This document shows, one piece after another, positions 53,858 to 64,000 of a stretch of DNA of 64,000 nt. The stretch's first letter is position 1. Each line of letters starts with the position of its first letter. The notes beneath the pieces are model-generated. The model worked only from the letters and a program-made list of their open reading frames with translations. It did no database searches and had not been told where the DNA came from. The translations under genes and the position numbers were made by a program. The stretch lies in NCBI GenBank assembly GCA_964035575.1, contig OZ037932.1, forward strand, positions 1,038,001 to 1,102,000, written 5' to 3'. The DNA is from Rhynchopus sp. YZ270_cl-10. Taxonomy: Eukaryota; Euglenozoa; Diplonemea; Diplonemida; Diplonemidae.

Positions 53858-53941
53858 TTGACAGTGTAGATTGCACAACTGTGGCAACACAACCGAGGCA
53901 ACTGCACTACTCCAACAATTTATCAAAAAAAAAAAAAAAAT
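53858..53941 (+). repeat. Short A-tailed repeat (SINE-like), copy 2
   Basis: Nearly identical to 16541-16622 over the GACAGTG...ATTTATC body, followed by 16 or more A. Close identity between copies 37 kb apart suggests recent spread or constraint. Confidence 0.75.
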
Positions 53942-54212
53942 TGCGTGGTGATCGCAGAGTGACGGCACGATTTCAATTTTTATTTTCAAGAAATAAACCA
54001 ATCTTCCAAACAAAACGATCCGATACCATTTATAAGAGCGACGCCTGCAGTGTGAAAAACTGCATGCGGGCGAGCTGTTCAAAAAGAAGAAAAGAAAGGG
54101 TGCCATTGCAACGCACCTCATGGCCTTATTGCCAATACATCACCAATAAAAAAAGATCGAGTACCAAATACGTCTTCGGTATTTTTGAGAGTTTTGCTTC
54201 AACAAAAAAAAA

Positions 54213-54270
54213 ATAGTGGAGCACACTCTAGGGTGGCTACACTAATACAACCAAGTTTTCAAAAAAAAAA
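54213..54270 (+). repeat. Dispersed repeat (AATACAACCAAGTTT family)
   Basis: GTGGAGCACACTCTAGGGTG, then GCTACACTAATACAACCAAG and TTTTC with an A run. The best copy of this family in the window. Confidence 0.65.
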
Positions 54271-54808
54271 AAAAACAACAAACCCCTTTTGCGGGGGTTC
54301 CTCCCTCCTCCCCACCCCTCTCGACCCCCTTTCCTGGGTGCCCTCATCCACTTCCCCCGCTACTCCATGCGTGGGGAATTGGGGTGTGCATTGAACAAAT
54401 AAAACAAAACTCATATAAAAAAAAAAAACTGCACAAAAAAAGTAAAACTGCTACCAGAAACCTAATGTAGGTTGTCAGCAACACAATACATACCCCCTCC
54501 TTCCCCCTCTGCTTTTTTTCTGGTGGACAAAACTCCATCTTTCGATTGAAAATATCATCATTTTTGCCCTACGGTGTTCTCTTTGCTTCTCAGAGCTTTC
54601 CTGCACCTTCATCGCAATGGTCTCCGAAGGATCCCAGACCTTACCTCAAAACCTCTTTCCATGTGCTTGCATCTGCAGAATTCTTTTGCACTTACATCCT
54701 ATGTTTTGGTCACTCTCACCCATTGTTATCTCAGCACCCATCCACGCAAAAGGCAACCACACACCCTCTCTCTTGCAATGGTATAGACCACATCCCCTTT
54801 GAGTCCTG

Positions 54809-57800
54809 ATGTCTCTTCCGGAGGTGGGTCCGTGTCTCGTTGCGCCACCTAAAAATGGGAACAGTGGACGTCCGGTGCAAAGCGCGCAGACGGTTCGACC
54901 GAGTCCTCCACCGGTGCGTAGGGCGGTGACAGCAGGGAGGGAGAAGGGGAGCAGGACCTTGGACTATCTGTTTGGCGAGGGATGGTCGCGCGACACGACG
55001 TACCGTGCGGACAGGCCGCATACGACAGAGGGCCCCAGGCAGCGTGACCCAGCAAAGCTCCTCCTCGCCTCCCTCATGGGCTCGCAGAAGTCAGACCGTG
55101 ATGCCGAACGCGAGATTGTCCGCAAAATTCTCTCCTCCGAAAAGTGGCTCAGCGACCCAAAATCCTTCCTCTCCTGCGTCGCGCGTGTCTCCGCCAGCCT
55201 CCTCCCCCTTGCGCCTGCAGAGAAGCGTGAGAAAGGCGCCCTCTGCCCAGCACCCACCGTCATCCCAAAGAAGTTTTGGATCTACTCAGAAACGCCCCTC
55301 TGCCAAAGCCTCTCACCCGAGCTTGTCGCCGCAGCCACGTTCGACACAGAGCAGAAGATGTGGCGCACGAAGATCTTCCCATCAGAGAAGCCCTCTGGGC
55401 GCACGGAGGTCGTCTTCCTCGCACACTCGATGGACCAGATGTTAAGCACAGTCGACGTGTCCTGCCTCTCCCGCCCGGAGGAGTGCTACGATCCGTCCAA
55501 CACAGTGTTCACGGATGTCTTCAAGAAGCTGCTCTCCATCTACAACATCGGGTTTGCCGAGGTCACGAGGCATGTCTACACACAGTGCGTGGAGCGGGGC
55601 GTGCTGCTGGACAAGATCCGTGGTCTGTATGTGGACATGGCGCATAATTGCTTTGAAGTTGTGACGTATCTGAAGAAGAAGCTGCTTGCGGCGGTCGATG
55701 TGCGGAAGAAGACCGAGCACAACCTAGAGAAGGCGCGTGGTGAGGCCACTGCAGCCAAGTACGAAGTGCGCGTGCGTGACAGCGAGCTGAAGGGTATGGC
55801 GAGTGAGGTGGAGGGCCTCAACAAGCGCCTCCGTGACCAGGTCACCATGGAGCTGCGCGAGGAGCTCATGAAGCAGTTCATCCAGAACCAGTCGGAGCGC
55901 AACGCCCTCATCATTCAGTTGCAGGAGTCGCAGAAGGCTGACCGCAAGGCGTCGCACCTGGCGTCGCCACGCAGCAGACGCCATGAGGATGCTGCCTGCG
56001 ATGACGACGACGACGTGCGCTCCTTCACAGAGGACGGCGACCCGCACATCCAAGTCAAGCAGAGCGAGGCCTCCACACAGACGCACGGCGACAACTGGGA
56101 CAAGCCGCTCTACAACGCGCTCACGCAGTTCTGCAAGTCTCTGAAGGAAACCTCGCAGCTCACAGAGGAGGCAACGCCGATGTACTCTTCTGTGCTCTTC
56201 ACGTCCCCCCTGGACTCCGTGCGGTGGGCGGACCTGAAGCTCCAAGACGTGCGCGCAGAGATCAACGAACAGCAGAACGAACGTCGCGAGAGCGGCACCG
56301 AGACTGAAGAGGTCACACCTGCGAACACTGTTTTCAACATCCCAAAGAAGCTGGTTGCCAACGCACTGACGGACTGCAACGCGTGTTTGAAGGAGGTCAA
56401 TGTGCGTCTCAATTCACACATCTCCTCAGGCATGAAGATGGGAAGCCTCCCTCTGTCCAAGGTCCCTACCCCCTCCTCCTCGCAGCCGGGCTCCTTCAGA
56501 ACTGTGAAGGATATCCCCGGCGTACGCTCCCCGCGCTCCTCCAACCTCGACCTCATCACCACCAAGATGTCGCTGACCCCACCCGACAGCCACTCCATCT
56601 GTCCCCTCTGCATGCGTCCACCACTGAACTCTTCTGCACCGGAGGAAAAGCCGCTGATCCAGTACGCAAACCGTCCACCATGTGTCAGCGCCGAGGTGCA
56701 GTGTGACGAGTGTAACCTCACAAGCTTTGCATCCTTGGAGAAGAAGATGAAAGGAAGCGAGCGCGACCTTGCAAAGATGAGCGAAGGGACGGACCTGCTG
56801 GTGAAGGGCTGGGAGGAGAAGGTGGCAGAGATGCAAGCCAAGCTGAAGGACCTGGAACGCGAGCACCGCATCGCGAAGAAGGAGCTGCGCAGCTGCCAGG
56901 AGCGCAACTCTGCAATCTCGGATGGTGGCTTCCACCCCGACGTCAACTGGACAGACTCAGATTCGGAGATCAACGGCGAGGACAACGTGCTCCACCGTAC
57001 GTCTTCTACACAGGCAGCCACGAAGGCACGCAACAGCATCATGCGTGACAGATCACCCTCACGCAAGGTGCACAAAGTGTCCATCATCCCACACGACGAC
57101 CTCGTACCGAACCCAGAAGACTCCGCACGCGCACCAACAAAAGAGGCACCAGCAGAGGACTCAATTGCAATTGCCATCTCCTCACCGGTGCTGCGAGATA
57201 TCACCAGCGACACGCAGGTAGCGGACGTTGTGGATGACGACGACGTTGATCCAAACGAGATGCACGGCGTGCAAGAAGACCTTGTCGTGTACCTGGAGGG
57301 CTCTCAGAAGCTGCAACGCCTCAAGAAGACGAAAGCGTCCGCACAAGGCACCTCTACAGGGAAGGCTGCCACACGGAGGCTCTCCCAGCAGGCGTCAGCA
57401 GAGGAGAAGCTTGCGGAGATGGAGGCCTTCAGGCAGAAGCGGAAGGAGAAGCAGGCATCGGAGCGCGCTGCACTGATGACACAGATCGTGAACGGCTCCT
57501 ACCAAAGCAAGTCGCTTGCATGGGTTCTCAAACAGATCTCACAGTTCTACCGTGCAAAGGCAGTCTCAGGTATGGTTACACCTTTCAAAAAGTGGGCAAT
57601 AAAGTTAAAACTAGGTCTCAACCTTGTGTGCTTCTGATGCGATTGTACACACACACAGGGCAACCGGACGCCCCTCTTGCCGAGTTCATGATGGACAGAG
57701 TGCGCCAACGGCACGGCTCTAAGACCATCTCCGACGAGCAGCTCGGTATCATGATCACAACGGTGAAGACACACTCCGCTGCAGACACGCGGGTCAACCT

Positions 57801-58290
57801 TTTCTCAAACTTCCTGAGCGGGCTCTACCCGGCGAAGAGCCTTGCAGCAATGCTGCAGTACTCAAAAGCGATAGACGACTCGAAGGTAGGTCCTGACTAC
57901 TCCAAAGGGGCTGACGAGAGTACAGAGCCCGGGCTTGTGTCGCTGGTGAGGTGTTTGTTTGTGTTGGGGCAGATGGAGACGTGCGAGGCTGTGGTGTCTT
58001 CCGTCACAAAGCAGTGCCGAAGTCTTGCGGTGCCCATGACACAGGCTGCCTTCAAGGAAGGGATGGTGCGTACAGGCTACGCTGCAAACGACATCCCCAA
58101 GGTGGAGCGCCAGTGGCGGTGTGACACGGAGACTTCGCACAACGCAGTGTTGAAGATCGACTTTCTGAAAATTATCACCGAACATTCGCTGTTGATGACA
58201 ATGCCGCCAGAGGAAGAAGGGGCTGGCGATGCAGAACACGAGGACAATGAGGAAGGCCCTGGTGAGGATGGGGACGCGGAGGCGGACTGA
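54809..58290 (+). CDS. AXDND1: AXDND1-like axonemal dynein light-chain domain protein (2 exons)
   Basis: Exons 54809-57569 and 57659-58290 join across an 89-nt intron (GTATGG to ACACAG) into 1130 residues. The axonemal dynein light-chain (p28-like) domain lies at about 190-340. Its signature begins KIFPSEKPSGRTEVVFLAHS and continues YNIGFAEVTRHVYTQCVERG and VLLDKIRGLYVDMAHNCFEV, as in animal AXDND1. A coiled coil follows (EVEGLNKRLRDQVTMELREE), then acidic and Ser-rich linkers. A CPLCMR and CDECN pair near 600-640 may bind metal, and a second coiled coil is at about 650-700. The C-terminal exon is helical and ends in an acidic tail (EEGPGEDGDAEAD). Proteins of this family are tied to motile cilia; the exact axonemal site is uncertain. 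It implies a flagellated stage. Confidence 0.88.
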
Positions 58291-58923
58291 TTTATGTAGT
58301 GACGCTGTCCCTTCCACAGGGGTTGTGTCTCGCTCGGTTACTGTGTACTAGCTATGCGTGCCCAGCCCCTTGTCATTTACACGAGAGGGGTTTGTGGCCA
58401 GGCTCGGTGATGATGACGTCACCACGACAGACAACGGTCTTTTCTTAAGCGACTGCCGGCTGACCATGAGGCTCTAACCCATTCCTCTCAACGCTCTGCA
58501 ACCCACGACGTGTGCAGTGATAATGTGCACGGATGTCATCACAGTGTGGTAGGGTTATGTGGGTAACCTATTTGTGTTCAGTTCTGTCGCATAAAAAGTA
58601 AGTCATTTACAAAGCCGCCACCTCCCCATCCCTTTTTTTTCCCTCCCTGACAACGCCCTTGGTCCCGCAGCTGATACTGTGCGATAACGAATGTGTTCAA
58701 GGTGACTAAGCACGAGAGCATGAGAGGCTTAGGTTCATCTTATGAACTATTCTTTTTCTTTTGCTCTCCTACCAAAGAAACGAAGCTATTCCCACAGGTT
58801 TTCATACTCTACACTCTCACCCACTTTCCTCTTTTTTTTCCACATTTTCTTTTTTAGATTCCCTTTCCTCATTCATTATTTTTTTTACACATTCGCTTTC
58901 CCCATCCCTTTTTATCATCTACC
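58291..58923. other. Intergenic gap with one hairpin module
   Basis: One hairpin module (58699-58741) and T/C-rich sequence before the next ATG. An acceptor-like TTCCCACAG ends near 58797. No gene is seen. Confidence 0.5.
58699..58741 (+). repeat. Hairpin module with doubled loop
   Basis: AAGGTGACTAAGCACGAGAG then CATGAGAGGCTTAGGTTCAT. Both stems (AAGGTG/CATCTT and CTAAGC/GCTTAG) are intact, while the loop holds a second CATGAGAG. A change confined to the loop, with stems intact, is consistent with selection on pairing. Confidence 0.7.
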
Positions 58924-60918
58924 ATGCGAGTCGGAACCATTGCTGTGGTTCTTTTTGTTTTCGTATTGCGGCTCCCTGGCGTCTTGTCTGCAGTAGACAC
59001 GAGCGACTACCCGCCACAGTGCGGCGTGTACAGAGAAAATATCGACACAACGTTCAACAAGGAATATATCTACAAGAACACAGAGGCGTACACAAACAAA
59101 TGCTGGAAGATCAGTTGCGAGTCGGGCGTACTGCTGCTCTCCGGATCCTTCTATAAACTGAGCGGGACGATGATCGAACTGTACACAACAGACAAACAGG
59201 ATGCGTCTTCCAACTTCACGAAGTTTATGGAGGTGTCCTCTTCCCTCTTCCGTGTTCCGTTTTCGGGACCTGTGATTGTCAACTTTGTGAGTGACTACAC
59301 CTCCACACACCCGCACGGGTTTGAGCTGCGTTTTGAGTGTGAAGCTAGCAATAAGCCACCGTCACGAACAACATCGCCTTCTGTGGCAGGCGCGCTGTTC
59401 CCGTCGTTCTGTGCGGGGCAGAGGACGATGCTGCCTGGCAGCGGGGCTGTGGAGTGGGCAGATTACCGTTCTTCGCAGGACGTCTGCTGGTTGATCATGT
59501 GCAAGACGAACATTGTTTTAACCTGGCAGCACTTCAGCACCGAAACGTCGAGGGACACAGTGGAGTACTTTGCACTGAGTCCCAGCTTTGAGGCGACACG
59601 CGTGAAGGTCCAGGCCGGCTACGTCTCAACCCCAATGACAGAGGCATACAGCGGGAACATGTTGCTGCGCTTCGCACCTGCGAGGCATTACTACTCGCGA
59701 GGGTTTGCTTTTGAGTACATATGCACAGAGCCCACCGACACACCATCGACGGCACCAGACACGCAGCTGCCCGCAACCCACGTGCCCGAGGTGCCGCCTG
59801 GGGGGAGGGTTCTGGTATTCCCATCTTTCTGCGCAGAACAGACAGAGCTGTTCGCGACTTCACACGAGGTGGCGTATCCCGGTAGCAGGGAGGAGTCGTA
59901 CCTGAGATACGAGAAGCGGTGCTGGATGTTGCGCTGCGACGGCGGGGAGCTCCTGCTGTCGTGGGAGTACCTGCATCTGCATCCATCAGACTTTCTCGAG
60001 TTTTACGCGGAGACTGACGGTGTGTTCTCTCTTACGGAGAACAAGACAGTGCTGGTGAACGCTTTCACCTCCTCACACAGCGGGGTGCTGCTCCTGCGGC
60101 TGAGAAGTGACGCAAGTTATGAGAGCAGTGGGTTCAAGTTTCAGTACACGTGCACGAAGTTGCCTGCTCCGACGATTGCCCCTGTTGCAGAGACGGAGAC
60201 ACCCACCATAGTACCACATGTCTCGGCGGAGGGCTTTCCGCAGGTGTGCAGAAATGCGTCATCCTTCCTCCTGCCCACATCCGAGCCACTGTGGTTGGAT
60301 GACACTCTCCCAGACCAGAATATCTGCTGGAAGGTGTCTTGCGCAGACGGCACGGACTCTGTGTCAGTCGAGGGGTACATCAACTTACGTGTGACCACGT
60401 CGCTGACATGGTACGTGCCCACAGACACCGGGTACGAACGGGTATTTGTTGCCACGGGTGACATACCCTCGCTGGACCTCTCGTACCCAGGAGATGTTGT
60501 GATGCAACTCACCAGCGATGGGAGCCCAGGAGCAGGTCCTGGGAAGGGGATGCGCCTGGACTTTTTCTGCTTGGGTGCACAGCCGACGGAAGTGCCGACC
60601 ACCGTTGCGCCGGCAGTGTCTGAGCGCCCGACCACGACCTTCGTGCCCATCCTGCCCATGGACTCATCCGCACCGAGCAGGACACCAGAGGTGTCCGTTG
60701 ACGTGGGGGGTGGGTCCTCCTTCTCCACGGAAGGAGCGGTTGTCGTGGGTGCGTCCTCCCTGGCAGCCTTCATTCTGCTGGGTGTGTGCGTCTTGTTGTG
60801 GGGACGGTTTTCAAAGCCGTGGCACTCTGCTCCTTCGTCGCTGCGTCAAAAGGAGGTGGACCCACATGAGCCCTGCCAGAGAGCAGCCGTGGAGCCCTCC
60901 ATGACGGAGACTGCGTGA
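58924..60918 (+). CDS. Type I membrane protein with four CUB-like domains
   Basis: A single exon of 664 residues. It begins with a signal peptide (MRVGTIAVVLFVFVLRLPGV, then LSA). Four related domains start near residues 31, 161, 301 and 440. Each has a Cys near its start, a C-W-x-x-x-C centre (CWKISC, CWLIMC, CWMLRC, CWKVSC) and an F-x-C end (FECEA, YICTE, YTCTK, FFCLG), as in CUB-like modules. They are separated by Pro/Thr linkers. A membrane span lies at about 604-628 (VVVGASSLAAFILLGVCVLL) with a short basic cytoplasmic tail. It should sit in the plasma or flagellar membrane with the repeats outside. The ligand is unknown. Confidence 0.85.
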   Translation: MRVGTIAVVLFVFVLRLPGVLSAVDTSDYPPQCGVYRENIDTTFNKEYIYKNTEAYTNKCWKISCESGVLLLSGSFYKLSGTMIELYTTDKQDASSNFTKFMEVSSSLFRVPFSGPVIVNFVSDYTSTHPHGFELRFECEASNKPPSRTTSPSVAGALFPSFCAGQRTMLPGSGAVEWADYRSSQDVCWLIMCKTNIVLTWQHFSTETSRDTVEYFALSPSFEATRVKVQAGYVSTPMTEAYSGNMLLRFAPARHYYSRGFAFEYICTEPTDTPSTAPDTQLPATHVPEVPPGGRVLVFPSFCAEQTELFATSHEVAYPGSREESYLRYEKRCWMLRCDGGELLLSWEYLHLHPSDFLEFYAETDGVFSLTENKTVLVNAFTSSHSGVLLLRLRSDASYESSGFKFQYTCTKLPAPTIAPVAETETPTIVPHVSAEGFPQVCRNASSFLLPTSEPLWLDDTLPDQNICWKVSCADGTDSVSVEGYINLRVTTSLTWYVPTDTGYERVFVATGDIPSLDLSYPGDVVMQLTSDGSPGAGPGKGMRLDFFCLGAQPTEVPTTVAPAVSERPTTTFVPILPMDSSAPSRTPEVSVDVGGGSSFSTEGAVVVGASSLAAFILLGVCVLLWGRFSKPWHSAPSSLRQKEVDPHEPCQRAAVEPSMTETA

Positions 60919-61267
60919 CTACGCATGTCTTCAGAGATTCAAAAATACACCACACCCACAGTGAAAGAAACTGGATTATTACCAACAACAGCAATTTTGT
61001 CCCCACACCTTGTTCTTTTGAATCATCCCCATCGCCACATCTAGATTTGGATCAGTTCCCCCTCACCCGATTATCACGTGCGCCACCCAGGGAAAGTGCC
61101 AAAATGGCGCGCAGTTGCGGTCACAAAAATAAGACACCAGCTGATTAGTGATGACAACACAATACCCTAGTTTTTCTTGTTTGATTCCCACACCCTTTTT
61201 TTCTAAAGCATCCCTCGAAATGAAACGTCGTTTCGTTTCCATGTAGTTGCGTTCCCCCCGAGTTTAT

Positions 61268-61326
61268 TTTTTTGATAAATTGTTGGAGTCCTCGGTTGTG
61301 TTGCCACAGTTGTGCAATCTCCACTT
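61268..61326 (-). repeat. Short A-tailed repeat (SINE-like), copy 3, inverted and shortened
   Basis: The complement of the 16541 repeat: TTTTTTTGATAAATTGTTGG, then GTTGCCACAGTTGTGCAATC. It lacks the short CAACTACACTA piece of the other two copies. Confidence 0.7.
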
Positions 61327-61820
61327 TTTTTTGTTCTTTGGTGTCGTTCAAACTAGCCCATGGCTCGCCCCGACCGGCACAGGGGGTTTTATTGCGTACA
61401 CGAAGTGTTTGGAAACTAAACGGGTTTGTGGGTCTGTCCAAAATGCAAACCTTGAGTGTTTTGCTTGCTCTAAGGTGCTTGCTCTCCATACCTAGACCCT
61501 CGCATTTTTTTTTTTGCTCACATACATTGGGTGCATTTCGACGATTTGAGGACATTCAAAGCAAGAGATGGCACTTTTGAGCATCTGCGGGTGTCTAAAC
61601 ACGGTTTTGCGTATGATAGGGGTCATGAGACATGATATCAGGTCACATCATGTGGCCAAAAATCAAGTTACACCGCAAAAAATCCACCAGACCCTGTCTT
61701 CGAGCACCTTTTTTCACACACCCGTCCAAGTCATACGCCCTGCTTTTTGACCCACTTTGGGCCAAAAAAATTTTCACTTCACGAGCAACGTTCAAAGTAT
61801 TTCTATTAGACAGCTTCAAT

Positions 61821-61853
61821 AAGGTGACCAAGCACGCGAGTCTTAGTCATCTT
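61821..61853 (+). repeat. Dispersed hairpin module
   Basis: AAGGTGACCAAGCACGCGAG then TCTTAGTCATCTTAAC. The outer stem AAGGTG/CATCTT is intact and the inner stem shortened. Confidence 0.6.
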
Positions 61854-62264
61854 AACTTTTCTTCCATGACATGGACACACACTTTCAGCCATTGATTAAA
61901 TAAAAATCAGATAGCCTGACCAACGTACGTTTTGCTTAGTTTCGTTTTGTCAATATTTCTGGCACTGAACGATGGAAGCATGAAGAATGCAGCCCTCCTT
62001 ATTTTTCTTGTATGTGCATTTTTGCTTTCCCATGTTCTCAGGGATGCCCAGTTCGAGCTCGAGTTACATAAATTCTTTTGACCAGAATGTATTGACCTGA
62101 ATACTACAAGACAAACCAAGTTCGTTAATCACAGTTCTACAGTTGACTAACCTACAACAGCACTACTACAAAAAACGAAAATTATTTGCTCCTAAAAATT
62201 CCGTCCATCACTGGTACTACTCTACTACTACTACTACTACTGTGTTTCTTCCAGACCTATTATT

Positions 62265-62358
62265 GGATTCTGCCATACTCTGGTGAATACACCTCATGCC
62301 GCCTGATTTGAGAAGTTAAGCACCAGCAGTCCTGGATAGTACTGGCGTGGGTGACCAC
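62265..62358 (+). rRNA. 5S rRNA, 3'-truncated by a minisatellite
   Basis: GGATTCTGCCATACTCTGGT begins the 5' strand of helix I. Clear 5S sequence follows: GCCTGATTTGAGAAGTTAAG and GGATAGTACTGGCGTGGGTG ACCAC. About 94 of the usual 120 or so bases are present. The 3' strand of helix I and the end of helix V are missing; sequence passes straight into the 9-bp array at GACCAC. It cannot form normal 5S rRNA and is best called a pseudogene or a rearranged edge of a 5S locus. Confidence 0.88.
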
Positions 62359-64000
62359 AGCTTCCACAGCTTCCACAGCTTCCACAGCTTCCACAGCTTC
62401 CACAGCTTCCACAGCTTCCACAGCTTCCACAGCTTCCACAGCTTCCACAGCTTCCACAGCTTCCACAGCTTCCACAGCTTCCACAGCTTCCACAGCTTCC
62501 ACAGCTTCCACAGCTTCCACAGCTTCCACAGCTTCCACAGCTTCCACAGCTTCCACAGCTTCCACAGCTTCCACAGCTTCCACAGCTTCCACAGCTTCCA
62601 CAGCTTCCACAGCTTCCACAGCTTCCACAGCTTCCACAGCTTCCACAGCTTCCACAGCTTCCACAGCTTCCACAGCTTCCACAGCTTCCACAGCTTCCAC
62701 AGCTTCCACAGCTTCCACAGCTTCCACAGCTTCCACAGCTTCCACAGCTTCCACAGCTTCCACAGCTTCCACAGCTTCCACAGCTTCCACAGCTTCCACA
62801 GCTTCCACAGCTTCCACAGCTTCCACAGCTTCCACAGCTTCCACAGCTTCCACAGCTTCCACAGCTTCCACAGCTTCCACAGCTTCCACAGCTTCCACAG
62901 CTTCCACAGCTTCCACAGCTTCCACAGCTTCCACAGCTTCCACAGCTTCCACAGCTTCCACAGCTTCCACAGCTTCCACAGCTTCCACAGCTTCCACAGC
63001 TTCCACAGCTTCCACAGCTTCCACAGCTTCCACAGCTTCCACAGCTTCCACAGCTTCCACAGCTTCCACAGCTTCCACAGCTTCCACAGCTTCCACAGCT
63101 TCCACAGCTTCCACAGCTTCCACAGCTTCCACAGCTTCCACAGCTTCCACAGCTTCCACAGCTTCCACAGCTTCCACAGCTTCCACAGCTTCCACAGCTT
63201 CCACAGCTTCCACAGCTTCCACAGCTTCCACAGCTTCCACAGCTTCCACAGCTTCCACAGCTTCCACAGCTTCCACAGCTTCCACAGCTTCCACAGCTTC
63301 CACAGCTTCCACAGCTTCCACAGCTTCCACAGCTTCCACAGCTTCCACAGCTTCCACAGCTTCCACAGCTTCCACAGCTTCCACAGCTTCCACAGCTTCC
63401 ACAGCTTCCACAGCTTCCACAGCTTCCACAGCTTCCACAGCTTCCACAGCTTCCACAGCTTCCACAGCTTCCACAGCTTCCACAGCTTCCACAGCTTCCA
63501 CAGCTTCCACAGCTTCCACAGCTTCCACAGCTTCCACAGCTTCCACAGCTTCCACAGCTTCCACAGCTTCCACAGCTTCCACAGCTTCCACAGCTTCCAC
63601 AGCTTCCACAGCTTCCACAGCTTCCACAGCTTCCACAGCTTCCACAGCTTCCACAGCTTCCACAGCTTCCACAGCTTCCACAGCTTCCACAGCTTCCACA
63701 GCTTCCACAGCTTCCACAGCTTCCACAGCTTCCACAGCTTCCACAGCTTCCACAGCTTCCACAGCTTCCACAGCTTCCACAGCTTCCACAGCTTCCACAG
63801 CTTCCACAGCTTCCACAGCTTCCACAGCTTCCACAGCTTCCACAGCTTCCACAGCTTCCACAGCTTCCACAGCTTCCACAGCTTCCACAGCTTCCACAGC
63901 TTCCACAGCTTCCACAGCTTCCACAGCTTCCACAGCTTCCACAGCTTCCACAGCTTCCACAGCTTCCACAGCTTCCACAGCTTCCACAGCTTCCACAGCT
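62359..64000. repeat. 9-bp minisatellite (AGCTTCCAC)n, runs off the window
   Basis: About 182 units with no visible variation, continuing past base 64000. The unit end CCAC matches the last bases of the 5S fragment, so the array may have begun by slippage at that point. The minus strand reads as an endless VEA repeat, which I treat as an artefact. Confidence 0.97.

Larger units (their letters stand above)
47714..54808. other. 7.1-kb non-coding gap with nested transposons and repeat mosaics
   Basis: No supported exon is found. It holds a 2.08-kb TIR element (48662-50741) with a second element nested inside, hairpin modules (48551, 51332, 51371, 51735, 51861, 52701), GATGAAACGG-family repeats (51788, 52196, 53365), a full CTGATGAG-family repeat (52755-52970), an A-tailed repeat (53858-53941) and an AATACAACCAAGTTTTC repeat (54213-54270). 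It is the densest repeat region of the window. Confidence 0.65.
60919..62264. other. Non-coding gap
   Basis: It contains an inverted A-tailed repeat (61268-61326), a hairpin module (61821-61853) and a short TAC microsatellite (about 62219-62240) just before the 5S fragment. No exon is seen. Confidence 0.55.

Noticed and set aside
62260-63996. 578-residue VEA-repeat frame on the minus strand
   Set aside because: An artefact of the 9-bp array; it also runs antisense through the 5S fragment.

Overview
The window is nuclear DNA of an intron-bearing eukaryotic protist. The evidence is 17 spliceosomal introns whose exons join in frame (13 begin GTATGT, 16 of 17 end in CAG), and recognisable eukaryotic proteins: Sec61 alpha, SF3A1, PARN, a transportin-3/importin-13 karyopherin and an axonemal dynein light-chain domain protein. 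The axonemal gene suggests a flagellate. All 17 protein genes and a 5S rRNA fragment lie on the + strand. Such one-way gene clusters with polypyrimidine-AG sites just before start codons are typical of lineages with polycistronic transcription and spliced-leader trans-splicing. An intron-containing euglenozoan such as a diplonemid would fit, but no spliced-leader gene is visible and the assignment is inference. Coding DNA is GC-rich; the gaps are rich in homopolymer runs, mostly T.

Layout: a 5'-truncated LRR protein with an Ala/Glu/Gln-rich tract (1-2878); Sec61 alpha in seven exons (4864-7509); an Ala/Leu-repeat protein (8936-10198); a three-exon basic protein (11010-12544); a 5.8-kb repeat-filled gap with a G-rich hAT-like element (17341-18184); a J-protein (18325-18831); SF3A1 in four exons (19390-21429); PARN with an inserted zinc ribbon (22044-24568); a gap holding fifteen 62-bp hairpin repeats (25191-26120) and two foldback elements; a coiled-coil protein (27870-29096); the karyopherin in four exons (29547-33441); a small acidic protein; two large unknown proteins; a second J-protein; an exonuclease-CCCH-helicase fusion (42046-45384); a C2H2 protein (46208-47713); a 7.1-kb gap with nested TIR elements (48662-50741) and many short repeats; an AXDND1-like axonemal protein (54809-58290); a CUB-like surface protein (58924-60918); and a 5S rRNA cut short by a 9-bp minisatellite that runs off the window (62265-64000).

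There is no shared pathway, but RNA handling recurs: SF3A1 (splicing), PARN (deadenylation), the exonuclease-helicase (probable RNA turnover) and the karyopherin (its family imports SR splicing factors). The most unusual content is non-coding. A two-helix hairpin with covarying stems and a conserved ACGAGAG-type loop is scattered through introns and intergenic DNA and is tandemly arrayed at 25.2 kb. Several other structured repeat families join it in mosaics. Three non-autonomous TIR transposons each carry long tandem-repeat arrays.
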